A stretch of 64,000 bases of DNA. Source: Magnetospirillum sp. 15-1. Lineage in GTDB: Bacteria > Pseudomonadota > Alphaproteobacteria > Rhodospirillales > Magnetospirillaceae. Each line of letters starts with the position of its first letter. Position 1 is the first letter of the stretch. Location: assembly GCF_900184795.1 (NCBI RefSeq), contig NZ_FXXN01000020.1, positions 62,001-126,000 of the forward strand, read 5' to 3'. The position numbers and the translations under genes are program-made. The notes under the pieces were generated by a model. That model was not told the origin of the DNA. It saw only the letters and a list, made by a program, of their open reading frames with translations, and did not search any database. Below are positions 8,665 to 18,246 of this stretch, one piece after another.

Positions 8665-9909
8665 ATGCCGCAGCGGATAGAGCCCAAGGACGTTTGTCGA
8701 TATGTCCGCGCCGGAAGCCGGGTCTTCGTACAGGGTGGGTCGGGCGAGCCCACCTCGCTCCTGTCGGCCCTGTGCGAAGCTGGAGGCAGCTGCGGCGATG
8801 CTCACTATGTCGGGGTGTTCCCGCCGGGGATCAACCGGTGGGACCCCGCCTCCTTTGCCTTGGGGGCAAGGATGACAGCGTTCTTCGGGACGCCGGAACT
8901 GGCTCCTTCCCTGGCGACGGGAGCGACTCGCCTGTTACCGCTCCACTACAGCGGCATCATCTCATACCTTGAAACCTTCGGGGATTTCGATGTTGCCCTG
9001 ATCCAAGTATCGCCACCCGATGGTTCGGGAACCTGCAGCCTGGGAGTATCGGTGGATTTCGTACCCGCCGCATTGTCGCGGACCAAATGCGTCATCGCTG
9101 AAATCAATCATTCAATGCCGACCCCTCCGGGTAGCCCCAGAATTCCCCTGGATATCATTGACTACGTCGCCGAGGTCGATCATCCGCTGGTCGAGCCGTC
9201 GGCCGATTCCGAGGATGAGGTCAGCCGCAGGCTGGGGGAGATCGTCGCTTCGCTGGTTCATGATGGCGACACCATCCAGATGGGAATGGGGCGTATTCCG
9301 ACGGCGGTACTGACCGCCCTGCGCACCCGGAACGACCTAGGTTTTCATTCCGGCCTGCTGACCGAACCCGTGCTGGGATTGATCAAGAACGGCAACATCA
9401 ACGGCGCGAGGAAACCGACGGATACCGGAATCGCCGTCACCGGTATCGCCTTCGGATCACAGCCGTTCTATCAGTCTCTGGGCCAGGAGCCTTGCGTTGC
9501 GTTCCGCCCCGCATCCTATACCCACGACCTCGACGTGATTCGCAGCCTCGAAAACTTCGTTGCGATCAATTCGGCCATCGAGATAGACCTCGACGGACAG
9601 ATCAACGCCGAGTTCATCAGTGGCCGCCAGGTGAGCGGTATCGGCGGCCTGGGAGACTTCATGCGAGGGGCCGGCCTTGCCCGCAACGGCAGGTCGATCA
9701 TCGCCCTGCCGTCGCGGGCGGGAAAGGGACGGTCGAGAATCGTTTCCCGGGTGGAAAAGGTAACCTGCGCCAGGGTCGATGCCGATATCATCGTCACCGA
9801 ATACGGTATCGCCGAGCTTCGCAACAAAGCCCCCAACGAGAGAGCTGAGGCACTGACGGCTATCGCGGCACCGGAATTCCGCGATCAATTGATCAAGAGC
9901 GTGATTTGA
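8665..9909 (+). CDS. Acetyl-CoA hydrolase/transferase family CoA-transferase
   Basis: This 414-residue class I CoA-transferase is of the 4-hydroxybutyrate or acetyl-CoA hydrolase type. It has the N-terminal FVQGGSGEPTSL, a MGMGRIPTAVL motif near residue 210 and the likely catalytic glutamate in NSAIEIDL near residue 310, followed by ISGRQVSGIGG. It follows dch by 4 bp and is in the same operon. It could move CoA from a pathway intermediate to a free acid, for example to the incoming aromatic acid, sparing ATP. The partners are not evident. Its end overlaps the convergent crotonase gene by 17 bp. Confidence 0.8.
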   Translation: MPQRIEPKDVCRYVRAGSRVFVQGGSGEPTSLLSALCEAGGSCGDAHYVGVFPPGINRWDPASFALGARMTAFFGTPELAPSLATGATRLLPLHYSGIISYLETFGDFDVALIQVSPPDGSGTCSLGVSVDFVPAALSRTKCVIAEINHSMPTPPGSPRIPLDIIDYVAEVDHPLVEPSADSEDEVSRRLGEIVASLVHDGDTIQMGMGRIPTAVLTALRTRNDLGFHSGLLTEPVLGLIKNGNINGARKPTDTGIAVTGIAFGSQPFYQSLGQEPCVAFRPASYTHDLDVIRSLENFVAINSAIEIDLDGQINAEFISGRQVSGIGGLGDFMRGAGLARNGRSIIALPSRAGKGRSRIVSRVEKVTCARVDADIIVTEYGIAELRNKAPNERAEALTAIAAPEFRDQLIKSVI

Positions 9910-10654
9910 TCGCCATGATTCGATCAACAAATTCCGGACGGTCAGCGCAAATCTTGAAGGCTGCCAATTCGGCATCCAATTGCTGATCGAAGGTCCGATC
10001 CCAACCTCCGGAAAACAGAGTCTTGGCCTTGCCGACGGCAAGCGGATCCAACCTCGCTAATTGCTCCGCGAACCGAGACGTTTCGGCTTCCAGCGCATCG
10101 CCGGATACCACGCGATTGACAAGCCCCAGCCGCAAGGCTTCGGCCGCACCGATCGGGGCATCAACCAGGGCGATCTCAAGAGCCTTTCGCATCCCCACCA
10201 AACGTGGAAGCCGGTAGGACAGGCCACCATCGCAACTGACGCCAAGCTTTGAATAGGCAAAAATCATCCGGGTATTCTCGGCCGCCACGGCGAGATCACA
10301 TGCCAAGGCAATCCCCAGGCCGCCACCGGCCACGGCACCGTGCAGGCTGGCGACCACCGGCTTACGCATGGCAGTCAGCGCCCGCATGGTATTCTGGAAC
10401 CGTTCGACCATGACCGGCACCCGCGAGGGATCAGCGATGAACTCGTCCAGATCACCACCAGCCGCGAAACTGGGGCCAGCTCCACGAATAACCACCACCC
10501 TCACGTGCTGATCGGCGTCCAGGCTAATCAATGCCTCCTCCAGGCAGAGTGTGAGGTCGTCGTCGATGGCATTCAACTTTGCCGGTCGGTTCAGAACCAC
10601 CGTGGCCACCGCGTTGGCATGAGACACCAGAACTGGAGGAATGTTTCTCGTCAT
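9893..10654 (-). CDS. Enoyl-CoA hydratase/isomerase family protein
   Basis: This 253-residue crotonase-fold protein has the oxyanion-hole segments GPSFAAGGDLDEF and HGAVAGGGLGIALA. The usual second catalytic glutamate region reads KLGVSCDGGLSYRLP, with Cys-Asp in place of a Pro-Asp type loop, so isomerase or hydrolase activity is as likely as hydration. It ends the minus-strand operon acyl-CoA dehydrogenase, hydratase-2, crotonase, which looks like a small beta-oxidation set. The ATG at 10654 is preceded by AGGA; a TTG at 10678 is also open. Confidence 0.78.
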   Translation of the reverse strand: MTRNIPPVLVSHANAVATVVLNRPAKLNAIDDDLTLCLEEALISLDADQHVRVVVIRGAGPSFAAGGDLDEFIADPSRVPVMVERFQNTMRALTAMRKPVVASLHGAVAGGGLGIALACDLAVAAENTRMIFAYSKLGVSCDGGLSYRLPRLVGMRKALEIALVDAPIGAAEALRLGLVNRVVSGDALEAETSRFAEQLARLDPLAVGKAKTLFSGGWDRTFDQQLDAELAAFKICADRPEFVDRIMAIKSRS

Positions 10655-10717
10655 GGCTCGATGTCCTATTTCTGTCAAGCCGTATTGGCACTTCTCGATC
10701 GGCGCCCCAAAGGCTTT

Positions 10718-11566
10718 TCAGCAAACCGTCGCCTTGCCGTGGTCGAGCACGACCACGGACCGTTCCATGGAATGGGCACGAAAAGCGACATGGCTGCCAT
10801 CCTTCCACATCTCCATGCGGATGGTCTCACCGGGATAGACGGGAGCTGTAAAGCGGCACTGCAGCGACGCAAGCCGTTCCGGCCAGTTGTCGCAATAGCC
10901 AGCCAAAATTCCACGCGCAGCAATTCCGAAGGTACACAACCCATGCAAAATCGGGCCGGAAAACCCTGCCGCCGCCGCGACACGAGGGTCCACATGCAGT
11001 GGGTTTTTATCTCCCGACAGTCGGTAGATCAGGGAGGAGCGTACCGAAGTATGAAAGACGCCGATGGTATCAGCCTTCCGCAAGGGAATGTCGGCCGGTG
11101 CCACCGCCATTTCCAAAGGACCGCCGAAACCACCGTCGTCGCGCAAGAGATAGGTGGAATCCATACGGCACAGCACCTCGCCGTTCTCGGCATCGCTGAC
11201 CTCTCGGGTAACGGAAAGCAATGCCCCCCGCCCCACTCCCCGGTCTGCCAAACCGCTGACCCAGGTCCGGCCCTTAACGGTCGCCGCCGGCGGCAGCGGA
11301 CGAAACATCGTCAGACTTTGATCCCGATGCAGCAGCCTCCGCCAGGTGATGCCGGTGCCGGAATCACGCATCCAGAACCCGGGATGGGCCAGGACCACGG
11401 CCATGGTTGGCACCGCCCGCAAGCCGTCCTCGTAAACGAAGGGCAATTCCTCGTCCGTGCCCCCCATCCCGATTCCCAGGGCATAGAGGATCGTGTCATC
11501 GGGGCTGTAGGCATGTACCCGGTCAGGGAACGGCCAAGCCATCAGAGTATCGTAATCGATTGGCAC
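10718..11566 (-). CDS. 2-enoyl-CoA hydratase 2 (double hot-dog MaoC type)
   Basis: The 282-residue protein starts PIDYDTLMAWPFPD and carries the hydratase-2 motif YRLSGDKNPLHVDP, followed by AGFSGPILHGLC, in its second half. The first hot-dog half is degenerate, as in eukaryotic MFE-2 hydratase domains. It should make (R)-3-hydroxyacyl-CoA from trans-2-enoyl-CoA, unlike the (S)-specific crotonases around it. It begins with GTG behind GGGAGGG and follows the acyl-CoA dehydrogenase by 20 bp. Opposite stereochemistry may matter for a branched intermediate. Confidence 0.82.
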   Translation of the reverse strand: MPIDYDTLMAWPFPDRVHAYSPDDTILYALGIGMGGTDEELPFVYEDGLRAVPTMAVVLAHPGFWMRDSGTGITWRRLLHRDQSLTMFRPLPPAATVKGRTWVSGLADRGVGRGALLSVTREVSDAENGEVLCRMDSTYLLRDDGGFGGPLEMAVAPADIPLRKADTIGVFHTSVRSSLIYRLSGDKNPLHVDPRVAAAAGFSGPILHGLCTFGIAARGILAGYCDNWPERLASLQCRFTAPVYPGETIRMEMWKDGSHVAFRAHSMERSVVVLDHGKATVC

Positions 11567-11586
11567 GGCCGCCCTCCCTCATCCAC

Positions 11587-12753
11587 TCAATACGATTTGG
11601 GCAATCCAAGAACCCTTTCGGCAAGGAAGGATAGAACCAACTCCCGGCTGATGGGGGCCAACCGCGGGATCATCACCTCGCGGAGATAGCGTTCAACATG
11701 ATATTCCTTGGCGTACCCCATACCGCCGTGGGTCATGACGGCGGTTTCGCAGGCGCGGAAACCAGCCTCCGCCGCCAGGAACTTAGCCGCGTTGGCCTCG
11801 GCGCCACAGGGCTTGCCGGCGTCGTAGAGGGCGGCAGCCTTGAAGATCATCAGATTGGCGGCCTCCAGTTCGGCCCAACAGCGTGCCAGAGGATGCTGGA
11901 TTGCCTGATTCTGACCGATGGGGCGACCGAACACCACCCGCTCCTTGGCGTACTGGGTAGCCCGCCGGAGAGCGGCCCGGCCAAGCCCGACGGCCTCGGC
12001 AGCGATGAGAATCCGTTCGGGGTTGAACCCTTCGAGCAGGTAGCGGAAGCCTTTGCCTTCCTGGCCGATACGATGCCCGACAGGCACGCGCAGGTTGTCG
12101 ATGAACACCATGTTGGAATCCACCGCCTTGCGGCCCATCTTCTCGATCTCCTTGACCTCCATACAGCTACGGTCGAGATCGGTATAGAACAGGGTCAGGC
12201 CATCGATCGGATTGGGGGTGGTCTCGATGGGAGCAGTCCGTGCCAGCAGCAGGATCTTGTTGGCGGTCTGGGCGGTCGAGGTCCAGATCTTGCCGCCATT
12301 CACCACATAAACATCCCCTTGGCGCTCGGCCCGGGTCTGGATATGCGCGGTGTCGAGACCGGCATTGGCCTCGGTGACACCGAAGCAGGCTCTGTCCTTG
12401 GCCTGAATGATCGGCGGCAGCCAGGCTTGCTTCTGCTCCTCGGTGCCATGAACCGCAACCGGCTTCAGGCCAAAGATGTTGATATGCACCGAAGAGGCGC
12501 CGGTAAAGCCTGCCCCCGATTCGGCGATGGTCATCATCATGATCGCCGCCTCTGTGACGCCTAATCCCGCGCCGCCATAGGCTTCCGGAAGCGCGATTCC
12601 AAGCCACCCGGCCTCGGCCACGTCCTTGGCGAAATCGTCGGGAAAGCCGCCATGACGGTCCCGCTCGAGCCAGTACTCATCCGGATATTTGCTGCAAATC
12701 CGCTGCAGCGACTCTCGGATCTGTGACTGCGTCTCGTCAAAATCGAACTCCAT
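11587..12753 (-). CDS. Acyl-CoA dehydrogenase lacking the usual catalytic glutamates
   Basis: The 388-residue FAD enzyme has the three ACAD domains, with FGVTEANAGLDT and WTSTAQTANKILL in the FAD-binding region and TQYAKERVVFGR near residue 275. At the C-terminal position where short-chain enzymes have YEGT it reads IPRLAPISREL. At the helix-G position used by long-chain and isovaleryl enzymes I see Arg, not Glu. The base must therefore lie elsewhere or the chemistry differ. It heads the operon with hydratase-2 and a crotonase and has its own operator. The ATG at 12753 follows GGAGG. Confidence 0.83.
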   Translation of the reverse strand: MEFDFDETQSQIRESLQRICSKYPDEYWLERDRHGGFPDDFAKDVAEAGWLGIALPEAYGGAGLGVTEAAIMMMTIAESGAGFTGASSVHINIFGLKPVAVHGTEEQKQAWLPPIIQAKDRACFGVTEANAGLDTAHIQTRAERQGDVYVVNGGKIWTSTAQTANKILLLARTAPIETTPNPIDGLTLFYTDLDRSCMEVKEIEKMGRKAVDSNMVFIDNLRVPVGHRIGQEGKGFRYLLEGFNPERILIAAEAVGLGRAALRRATQYAKERVVFGRPIGQNQAIQHPLARCWAELEAANLMIFKAAALYDAGKPCGAEANAAKFLAAEAGFRACETAVMTHGGMGYAKEYHVERYLREVMIPRLAPISRELVLSFLAERVLGLPKSY

Positions 12754-12818
12754 GACGCCTCCTCGTCGTGATTGCCCCCTATTCAAAGAGAGCGACTTCG
12801 ACCCCAAGGCATTTAAAA

Positions 12819-12873
12819 TGACTTGTCGGTCACTATTGTCGCCGAAGGTACGGCTCGAACCACCCCGTGTCAA
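12819..12873 (-). promoter_or_regulatory. Promoter and TetR-type operator of the acyl-CoA dehydrogenase operon
   Basis: On the minus strand TTGACA (12873-12868) and TACCTT (12850-12845) are separated by 17 bp. The operator TGACTTGTCGGTCA lies at 12819-12832, just downstream of the -10. Confidence 0.58.
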
Positions 12874-12910
12874 GCACCCACATTTTAGGCCACACATGGA
12901 TTCAATGGGA

Positions 12911-12952
12911 TTGACGGCAGCCCTATTGACAATGTAAATGGTTAGTCAGTCA
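12911..12952 (+). promoter_or_regulatory. Promoter and TetR-type operator of the CoA-transferase operon
   Basis: TTGACG (12911-12916), an 18-bp spacer and TAAATG (12935-12940) run into the operator TGGTTAGTCAGTCA (12939-12952). The 18 bp TAAATGGTTAGTCAGTCA is identical to the -10/operator block of the benzoyl-CoA reductase operon at 46237-46220 on the other strand. Confidence 0.6.
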
Positions 12953-13003
12953 TTTAAAAGAAACGGGTCACACCAGACCCGGCGACAGGGCAGGGACATC
13001 GCA

Positions 13004-13705
13004 ATGGACAAGGTCTGTAAAAGCGCCGCCGAGGCGCTTGAGGGAGTGCTGTTCGACGGGATGACGGTCATGGCCGGCGGATTCGGCTTGTGCGGCATCC
13101 CCGAGAACCTGATCGCCGCGCTCAAGGAAAGCGGCGTCCGGAATCTCACCGTCATCAGCAACAATGCCGGCATCGACGGTTTCGGCCTGGGAACGCTGCT
13201 CGAGACCCGCCAGATCAGGAAGATGGTCTCGTCCTATGTCGGCGAGAACAAGCTGTTCGCCCAGCAATACCTTTCGGGGGAACTGGAACTCGAATTCAAC
13301 CCACAGGGAACTCTGGCCGAACGGATCCGGGCGGGCGGAGCTGGCATTCCGGCATTCTTCACCAAGACCGGCGTCGGCACCCAGGTGGCCAATGGCAAGG
13401 AAATCAGGGTGTTCAACGGCGAAGCCTATGTGATGGAACTGGCGCTGCAGGCCGATCTGTCAATCGTCAAGGCTTGGCGGGGCGATGCTGAAGGAAACCT
13501 GGTTTTCCGCAAGACGGGCCGCAACTTCAACCCGATGATGGCGACCGCAGGGACGGTGACCATCGCCGAAGTCGAGGAATTGGTCCCGAACGGCCAGATC
13601 GATCCGGATCATGTGCACACGCCCGGCATCTTCGTGCAGAAGATTCTACAAGGGCACGAATACGAAAAGCGGATCGAGCAACGCACCGTGCGCGCACGGA
13701 CCTGA
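13004..13705 (+). CDS. 3-oxoacid CoA-transferase subunit A
   Basis: The 233-residue subunit carries the family signature [13 protein letters not shown] near residue 25 and [16 protein letters not shown], and ends with [13 protein letters not shown]. Together with the next gene it matches succinyl-CoA:acetoacetate CoA-transferase, which activates acetoacetate. In this window acetoacetate would come from HMG-CoA lyase. The frame is open up to 12938, but that ATG lies inside the operator, so I take the ATG at 13004, with AGGGA upstream. Confidence 0.9.
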   Translation: MDKVCKSAAEALEGVLFDGMTVMAGGFGLCGIPENLIAALKESGVRNLTVISNNAGIDGFGLGTLLETRQIRKMVSSYVGENKLFAQQYLSGELELEFNPQGTLAERIRAGGAGIPAFFTKTGVGTQVANGKEIRVFNGEAYVMELALQADLSIVKAWRGDAEGNLVFRKTGRNFNPMMATAGTVTIAEVEELVPNGQIDPDHVHTPGIFVQKILQGHEYEKRIEQRTVRART

Positions 13706-13722
13706 GGGGGGGAAAAAAGAGC

Positions 13723-14400
13723 ATGCCTTGGACTCGCGACCAGATGGCGGAACGTGCCGCCCGTGAACTCTGCGACGGTTTCTACGTCAATCTCGGCATC
13801 GGCATTCCAACCCTGGTGGCCAATTACATCCCGCCGGGAGTCAAGGTTGTCCTGCAAAGCGAGAACGGCATGCTGGGCATGGGCCCCTTCCCTCTCGAGG
13901 GCGATGAGGACCCCGACCTGATCAATGCCGGAAAACAGACCGTCACCGAGCTTCCAACCACCAGCTATTTCTCGTCGGCGGACAGCTTCGCCATGATCCG
14001 GGGCGGCCATATCGACCTCTCCATTCTTGGCGCCATGCAGGTCAGCGGCACCGGCGACCTAGCCAACTGGATGGTTCCCGGGAAGATGGTCAAGGGAATG
14101 GGTGGGGCCATGGATCTGGTGGCCGGCGTCAAGAAGGTCGTGGTCGTCATGGAGCACACAGCCAAGGATGGCGAACACAAGATTCTTGAATGGTGCTCCT
14201 TACCGCTGACGGGAGTAGGGGTAGTCGATATGATCATCACCGATCTGGCGGTCTTCACCATCGACAAGCAAGGCGGCGGCCTCACGCTGATCGAACTCGC
14301 TCCCGACGTCGATATGCACGAGATCACACAAATGACCGGAGTGGCCTTCGATATCGCACTGGCCGACGGCACCGTGGGGTCGTTCGCGCCATCGGCATGA
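13723..14400 (+). CDS. 3-oxoacid CoA-transferase subunit B
   Basis: The 225-residue subunit has the catalytic-glutamate motif [11 protein letters not shown] near residue 50 and [15 protein letters not shown], both typical of the beta subunit of acetoacetate CoA-transferases. The ATG at 13723 follows subunit A by 17 bp with a purine-rich ribosome binding site. With subunit A it transfers CoA from succinyl-CoA to a 3-oxoacid. The promoter is of the anaerobic regulon type, which links it to the HMG-CoA branch. Confidence 0.92.
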   Translation: MPWTRDQMAERAARELCDGFYVNLGIGIPTLVANYIPPGVKVVLQSENGMLGMGPFPLEGDEDPDLINAGKQTVTELPTTSYFSSADSFAMIRGGHIDLSILGAMQVSGTGDLANWMVPGKMVKGMGGAMDLVAGVKKVVVVMEHTAKDGEHKILEWCSLPLTGVGVVDMIITDLAVFTIDKQGGGLTLIELAPDVDMHEITQMTGVAFDIALADGTVGSFAPSA

Positions 14401-14517
14401 TGGAAGCCCCGAAGAGAGACATGTCAGGTACCGGCTATTGTGGATTGAGCCCGTCCTGAGATTCGCTCATTCTGGCCGGAGGGGAAGGTTCACCGCTTCG
14501 AAAGCAGGATCCGTTCC

Positions 14518-15522
14518 ATGCGCGTGTCCCGCATGATCATGGGAATTGTCTGTGGTGCGGTCATCCTGGGCGGTGTCTATGGGACATACCGGGTCGTCCA
14601 CCCGTCACGGGAGGTCCCCGCCGGAATCGGCGGCGGCAATGGCCGCATCGAGGCCAACGAGGTGGATTTGAGCGCCAAGCATGCCGGCCGGGTGGCGGAA
14701 ATCCGCTTCCAGGAAGGCGATATGGTGCAGGTGGGCGACGTGGTGGCGCGGATCGATACTGCCGATCTTGAGGCATCCCTGCGCTCCGCCGAGGCCCGGG
14801 TCCGGCAGGCCGGGATGACCCAGGCCGAGGCCGCCGCCGTGATCGAGCAGCGCAAGGGCGAGTTGGTGCTTGCCGAGCGCGAGTTCGAGCGCGCCGCCAC
14901 CCTGCTGTCCAAGGGCACGGTTTCAGAGCAGCGGGTCGATCAGGCCCGGTCCCAGCGCCGCACCGCCGCTTCCGCCCTGGAGGCGGCGCGCAACCGCCTG
15001 GAGGCGGCGAAAGAAGCCGCTTCGGCCGCCCGGGCGGAAGTGGAACGTCAGACCCATCTGGTGGCGGACGGCGTGCTGCGCGCCCCCTGTACCGGCCGTG
15101 TCCTCTATCGCCTCGCCGAGCCGGGGGAAGTGCTGGCCGCCGGAGGAAAGGTGGCCACCCTGATCGACCTGTCCAACATCTACATGACCCTATTCCTGCC
15201 CACGGCCGAGGCCGGCCGGATCGCCCTGGGCGCCGAAGCACGCATCATCCTGGACGTGATGCCCGACCGCGCCGTTCCGGCCAAGGTCTCGTTCGTCTCG
15301 CCCAGGGCGCAGTTCACACCCCGGCAGGTCGAAACCCAGCGCGAAAGGGACAGGATGATGTACCGCGTCAAGATCCGCGTCCCCGAGCAACTGGTGCGGC
15401 AACACATCGAGCAGGTGAAGACGGGGTTGACGGGTATGGGCTACGTCAGACTTGCCCCAGACGCGGCCTGGCCCGACTGGCTCGAATCCGATCTGACCAA
15501 GGCGATAGCGACGGGGCAATGA
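14518..15522 (+). CDS. HlyD-family membrane fusion protein (YhiI-like)
   Basis: The 334-residue protein has one N-terminal transmembrane segment (about residues 5-22). A beta-barrel and lipoyl part (RIEANEVDLSAKHAGRVAEI) follows, then a coiled-coil hairpin rich in Ala, Glu and Arg (about residues 85-185) and a second lipoyl half with LRAPCTGRVLYR. It would bridge an inner-membrane ABC exporter to an outer-membrane channel. It is followed at 4 bp by an RbbA-like ATPase-permease and then a permease, the order seen for yhiI-rbbA-yhhJ. No outer-membrane factor gene is nearby. Confidence 0.87.
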   Translation: MRVSRMIMGIVCGAVILGGVYGTYRVVHPSREVPAGIGGGNGRIEANEVDLSAKHAGRVAEIRFQEGDMVQVGDVVARIDTADLEASLRSAEARVRQAGMTQAEAAAVIEQRKGELVLAEREFERAATLLSKGTVSEQRVDQARSQRRTAASALEAARNRLEAAKEAASAARAEVERQTHLVADGVLRAPCTGRVLYRLAEPGEVLAAGGKVATLIDLSNIYMTLFLPTAEAGRIALGAEARIILDVMPDRAVPAKVSFVSPRAQFTPRQVETQRERDRMMYRVKIRVPEQLVRQHIEQVKTGLTGMGYVRLAPDAAWPDWLESDLTKAIATGQ

Positions 15523-15526
15523 CACC

Positions 15527-18241
15527 ATGACTCCGGCCGTCGCCATCCACGAAGTCCACCATGCCTACGGCAAGGCGGCTGCGTTGGAGGGAGTGTCGCT
15601 GGAGGTCGCCGAGGCCTCCAGCCTGGTGCTAATCGGCCCCGACGGCGTGGGCAAATCGTCCCTCCTGGGACTGATCGCCGGGGCCAAGCGCCTGCAGCGG
15701 GGGAGCGTCCGGGTCCTGGGAGCGAACATGGCCGAAGCCCGACCCCGTGCCCGGGTCCAGCCGCGCATCGCCTTCATGCCGCAGGGGCTGGGCCGCAACC
15801 TCTATCCCGACCTCAGCGTGCGCGAGCACCTGGAATTCTTCGGCAAGCTGTTCGGGCTGAACGCCCACCAACGCGAGGAGCGAGTCGCCGCCCTGCTGGC
15901 CGGTACCGGTCTGGCCGCCTTCGCCGGTCGCCCCATGGGCAAGCTGTCGGGCGGGATGAAGCAGAAGCTCGGGCTGTGCTGCGCTCTGATCCACGATCCG
16001 GACCTGTTGATTCTGGACGAGCCGACCACCGGCGTCGATCCGCTGTCGCGGCGCCAATTCTGGGAACTGATCGCCGGCATTCGCGCCACCCGCCCGCGCA
16101 TGACCGTCCTCGCCGCGACCTCCTACATGGAGGAGGCCGAGCAATTCGACCGGGTGGCGGTATTCCATGGCGGCCGCCTGCTGGCCTGCGCCCCGCCGGA
16201 AGAGCTGAAATCGGCCGCCGGCCGCGAGACGCTGGAAGAGGTGTTCGTCGCCCTGCTTCCCGAGGAAGCCGGCCGCGATCATCGTCCCCTGCTGAAGACA
16301 CCCCGCCATGACGGCGACGGCGAGGCACCGGTGATCGAGGCGCGCGGCCTCACCCGCCGCTTCGGCGACTTCACCGCCGTCGATGACGTCAGCTTTTCCA
16401 TCGGCCGAGGGGAGATTTTCGGATTCCTCGGCTCCAACGGCTGCGGCAAGACCACCACCATGAAAATGTTGACCGGCCTGCTGCCCATGACCGCGGGCCG
16501 GGTTCGCCTGCTGGGAATGCCGGTGAATCCCCGGGACCTGTCGGCCCGCCGACGGATCGGCTACATGTCGCAGTCCTTCTCGCTCTACGGCGAGTTGACG
16601 GTGCGAAAGAACCTGCGCCTGCATGCCAGGATATTCCACCTGCCACCGGACGCGGCGCGGCGGCGCGAGGACCATCTGGTCGGCCGCTTCGACCTGGCCC
16701 CCCATCTCGACAAACTGGCCGGCGATCTGCCGCTGGGGGTCCGCCAGCGACTCTCGCTGGCGGTGGCTATTCTGCACGAGCCGGAAATCCTGATTCTCGA
16801 CGAACCGACCTCCGGCGTCGATCCGGTGGCACGCGACGCCTTCTGGCGGGAATTGTTCACCCTATCGCGCCACCGGGGCGTGACCATCTTCGTTTCCACC
16901 CACTTTATGAGCGAGGCGGCCCGGTGCGACCGAATCGCCTTCATGCATGCCGGCAGGGTGCTTGCGGTCGGAGAGCCAGAGCAACTGCGCCTGGAGCGCC
17001 GGGTACATTCCCTGGACGCGGCCTTCATCGCCTTCATGGAAGAAGCCTTGCCTCCTGGGGACGACGGCGATGCCAGCCACTTTCCGGCTCCGCTGGAAAG
17101 CCAGCCCCCGCCTCCATCCTTTTCGCTCCGGCGCCTCGGCGCCTTCGCCTGGCGAGAAGGGCTGGAGATTCTGCGCGACCGCGTGAGGCTGGCGGTGGCG
17201 CTGTTCGGAACCGCGATCCTGATGCTGATCTTCGGCTACGGCATAACCCTGGACGTGGAGCATGTCGCATTCACCGTGCTGAATCACGACGGATCGCCGG
17301 AAAGCCGCGCCTATATCGAGCAGTTCCAGGGGTCCCCCTATTTCAAGGAGAAGCCGACGCTGCGCAATGGATCGGAGCCGACTCTCGCGCTACGCGGCGG
17401 AACCGTCGTCGCGGTGGTGGAGATTCCGCCCGATTTCGGCGCCCATTTGCGGCGCGGGCAACCAACCGAGATCGCGGTGACCATGGACGGCGCCATGCCG
17501 TTCCGGGCGGAAACGGTAGAAGGCTACGTCACCGGACTGCACCGGCAATTCCTGAACGCGCTGGCCCGCGAGAACGGCATTACCATGCCCCCCGAGCCGG
17601 TCCAGGTGGAAACCCGCTTCCGCTACAACCAGGCGTTCCGCAGCGTCGAGGCCATGGTGCCGGCGGTGATCGGCCTGCTGCTGGTGTTCATCCCCGCCAT
17701 CCTGATGGCCCTGGGCATCGTTCGGGAAAAGGAATTGGGCTCCATTACCAATTTCTACGTCACCCCCACCAGCCGCTTCGAGTTTCTCGCCGGAAAGCAG
17801 GTACCCTACGTTGTTCTCGGCATGGTCAATTTCGTCCTGATGGTGATGATGGCCGTGCTGTTGTTCAACGTCCCGATACGGGGCAGCCTGACCGGCCTCT
17901 CGCTGGGGGCGCTAGCCTATGTGACGGCAACCACCGGCATCGGCCTGCTGATGTCATCGTTCACCCGGACGCAGATTTCCGCCCTGTTCGGGACGGCAGT
18001 CATCACCATCATGCCGGCCACCCAGTTTTCCGGAATGCTGCAGCCGGTCTCCAGCCTGGAAGGCGGCGCCCGTGCCGTCGGCACCTTCTTTCCAACCACC
18101 TATTTCCTCAAGATCAGCGTCGGCGCCTTCACCAAGGGCCTCGGCCTGACCGATCTCGCCCCATTCATCGCCGTCCTGGTCCTGTTCGCTCCCGCACTGT
18201 GGGGGCTGTCCATGGCCCTGTTGCGCAAGCAGGAGCGGTAA
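15527..18241 (+). CDS. ABC exporter with two ATPase domains fused to a permease (RbbA-like)
   Basis: The 904-residue protein has two nucleotide-binding domains and a C-terminal ABC-2 permease. The first domain has Walker A GPDGVGKSS near residue 38, signature LSGGMKQKL and Walker B LLILDEPTTGVDP. The second has Walker A GSNGCGKTT near residue 305, a weakened signature LPLGVRQRL and Walker B ILILDEPTSGVDP. The permease begins near residue 545 with about six membrane segments. This layout is that of RbbA/YhiH. It probably exports a toxic hydrophobic compound, perhaps the aromatic substrate, but nothing in the sequence names the cargo. Confidence 0.88.
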   Translation: MTPAVAIHEVHHAYGKAAALEGVSLEVAEASSLVLIGPDGVGKSSLLGLIAGAKRLQRGSVRVLGANMAEARPRARVQPRIAFMPQGLGRNLYPDLSVREHLEFFGKLFGLNAHQREERVAALLAGTGLAAFAGRPMGKLSGGMKQKLGLCCALIHDPDLLILDEPTTGVDPLSRRQFWELIAGIRATRPRMTVLAATSYMEEAEQFDRVAVFHGGRLLACAPPEELKSAAGRETLEEVFVALLPEEAGRDHRPLLKTPRHDGDGEAPVIEARGLTRRFGDFTAVDDVSFSIGRGEIFGFLGSNGCGKTTTMKMLTGLLPMTAGRVRLLGMPVNPRDLSARRRIGYMSQSFSLYGELTVRKNLRLHARIFHLPPDAARRREDHLVGRFDLAPHLDKLAGDLPLGVRQRLSLAVAILHEPEILILDEPTSGVDPVARDAFWRELFTLSRHRGVTIFVSTHFMSEAARCDRIAFMHAGRVLAVGEPEQLRLERRVHSLDAAFIAFMEEALPPGDDGDASHFPAPLESQPPPPSFSLRRLGAFAWREGLEILRDRVRLAVALFGTAILMLIFGYGITLDVEHVAFTVLNHDGSPESRAYIEQFQGSPYFKEKPTLRNGSEPTLALRGGTVVAVVEIPPDFGAHLRRGQPTEIAVTMDGAMPFRAETVEGYVTGLHRQFLNALARENGITMPPEPVQVETRFRYNQAFRSVEAMVPAVIGLLLVFIPAILMALGIVREKELGSITNFYVTPTSRFEFLAGKQVPYVVLGMVNFVLMVMMAVLLFNVPIRGSLTGLSLGALAYVTATTGIGLLMSSFTRTQISALFGTAVITIMPATQFSGMLQPVSSLEGGARAVGTFFPTTYFLKISVGAFTKGLGLTDLAPFIAVLVLFAPALWGLSMALLRKQER

Positions 18242-18246
18242 ACGTG

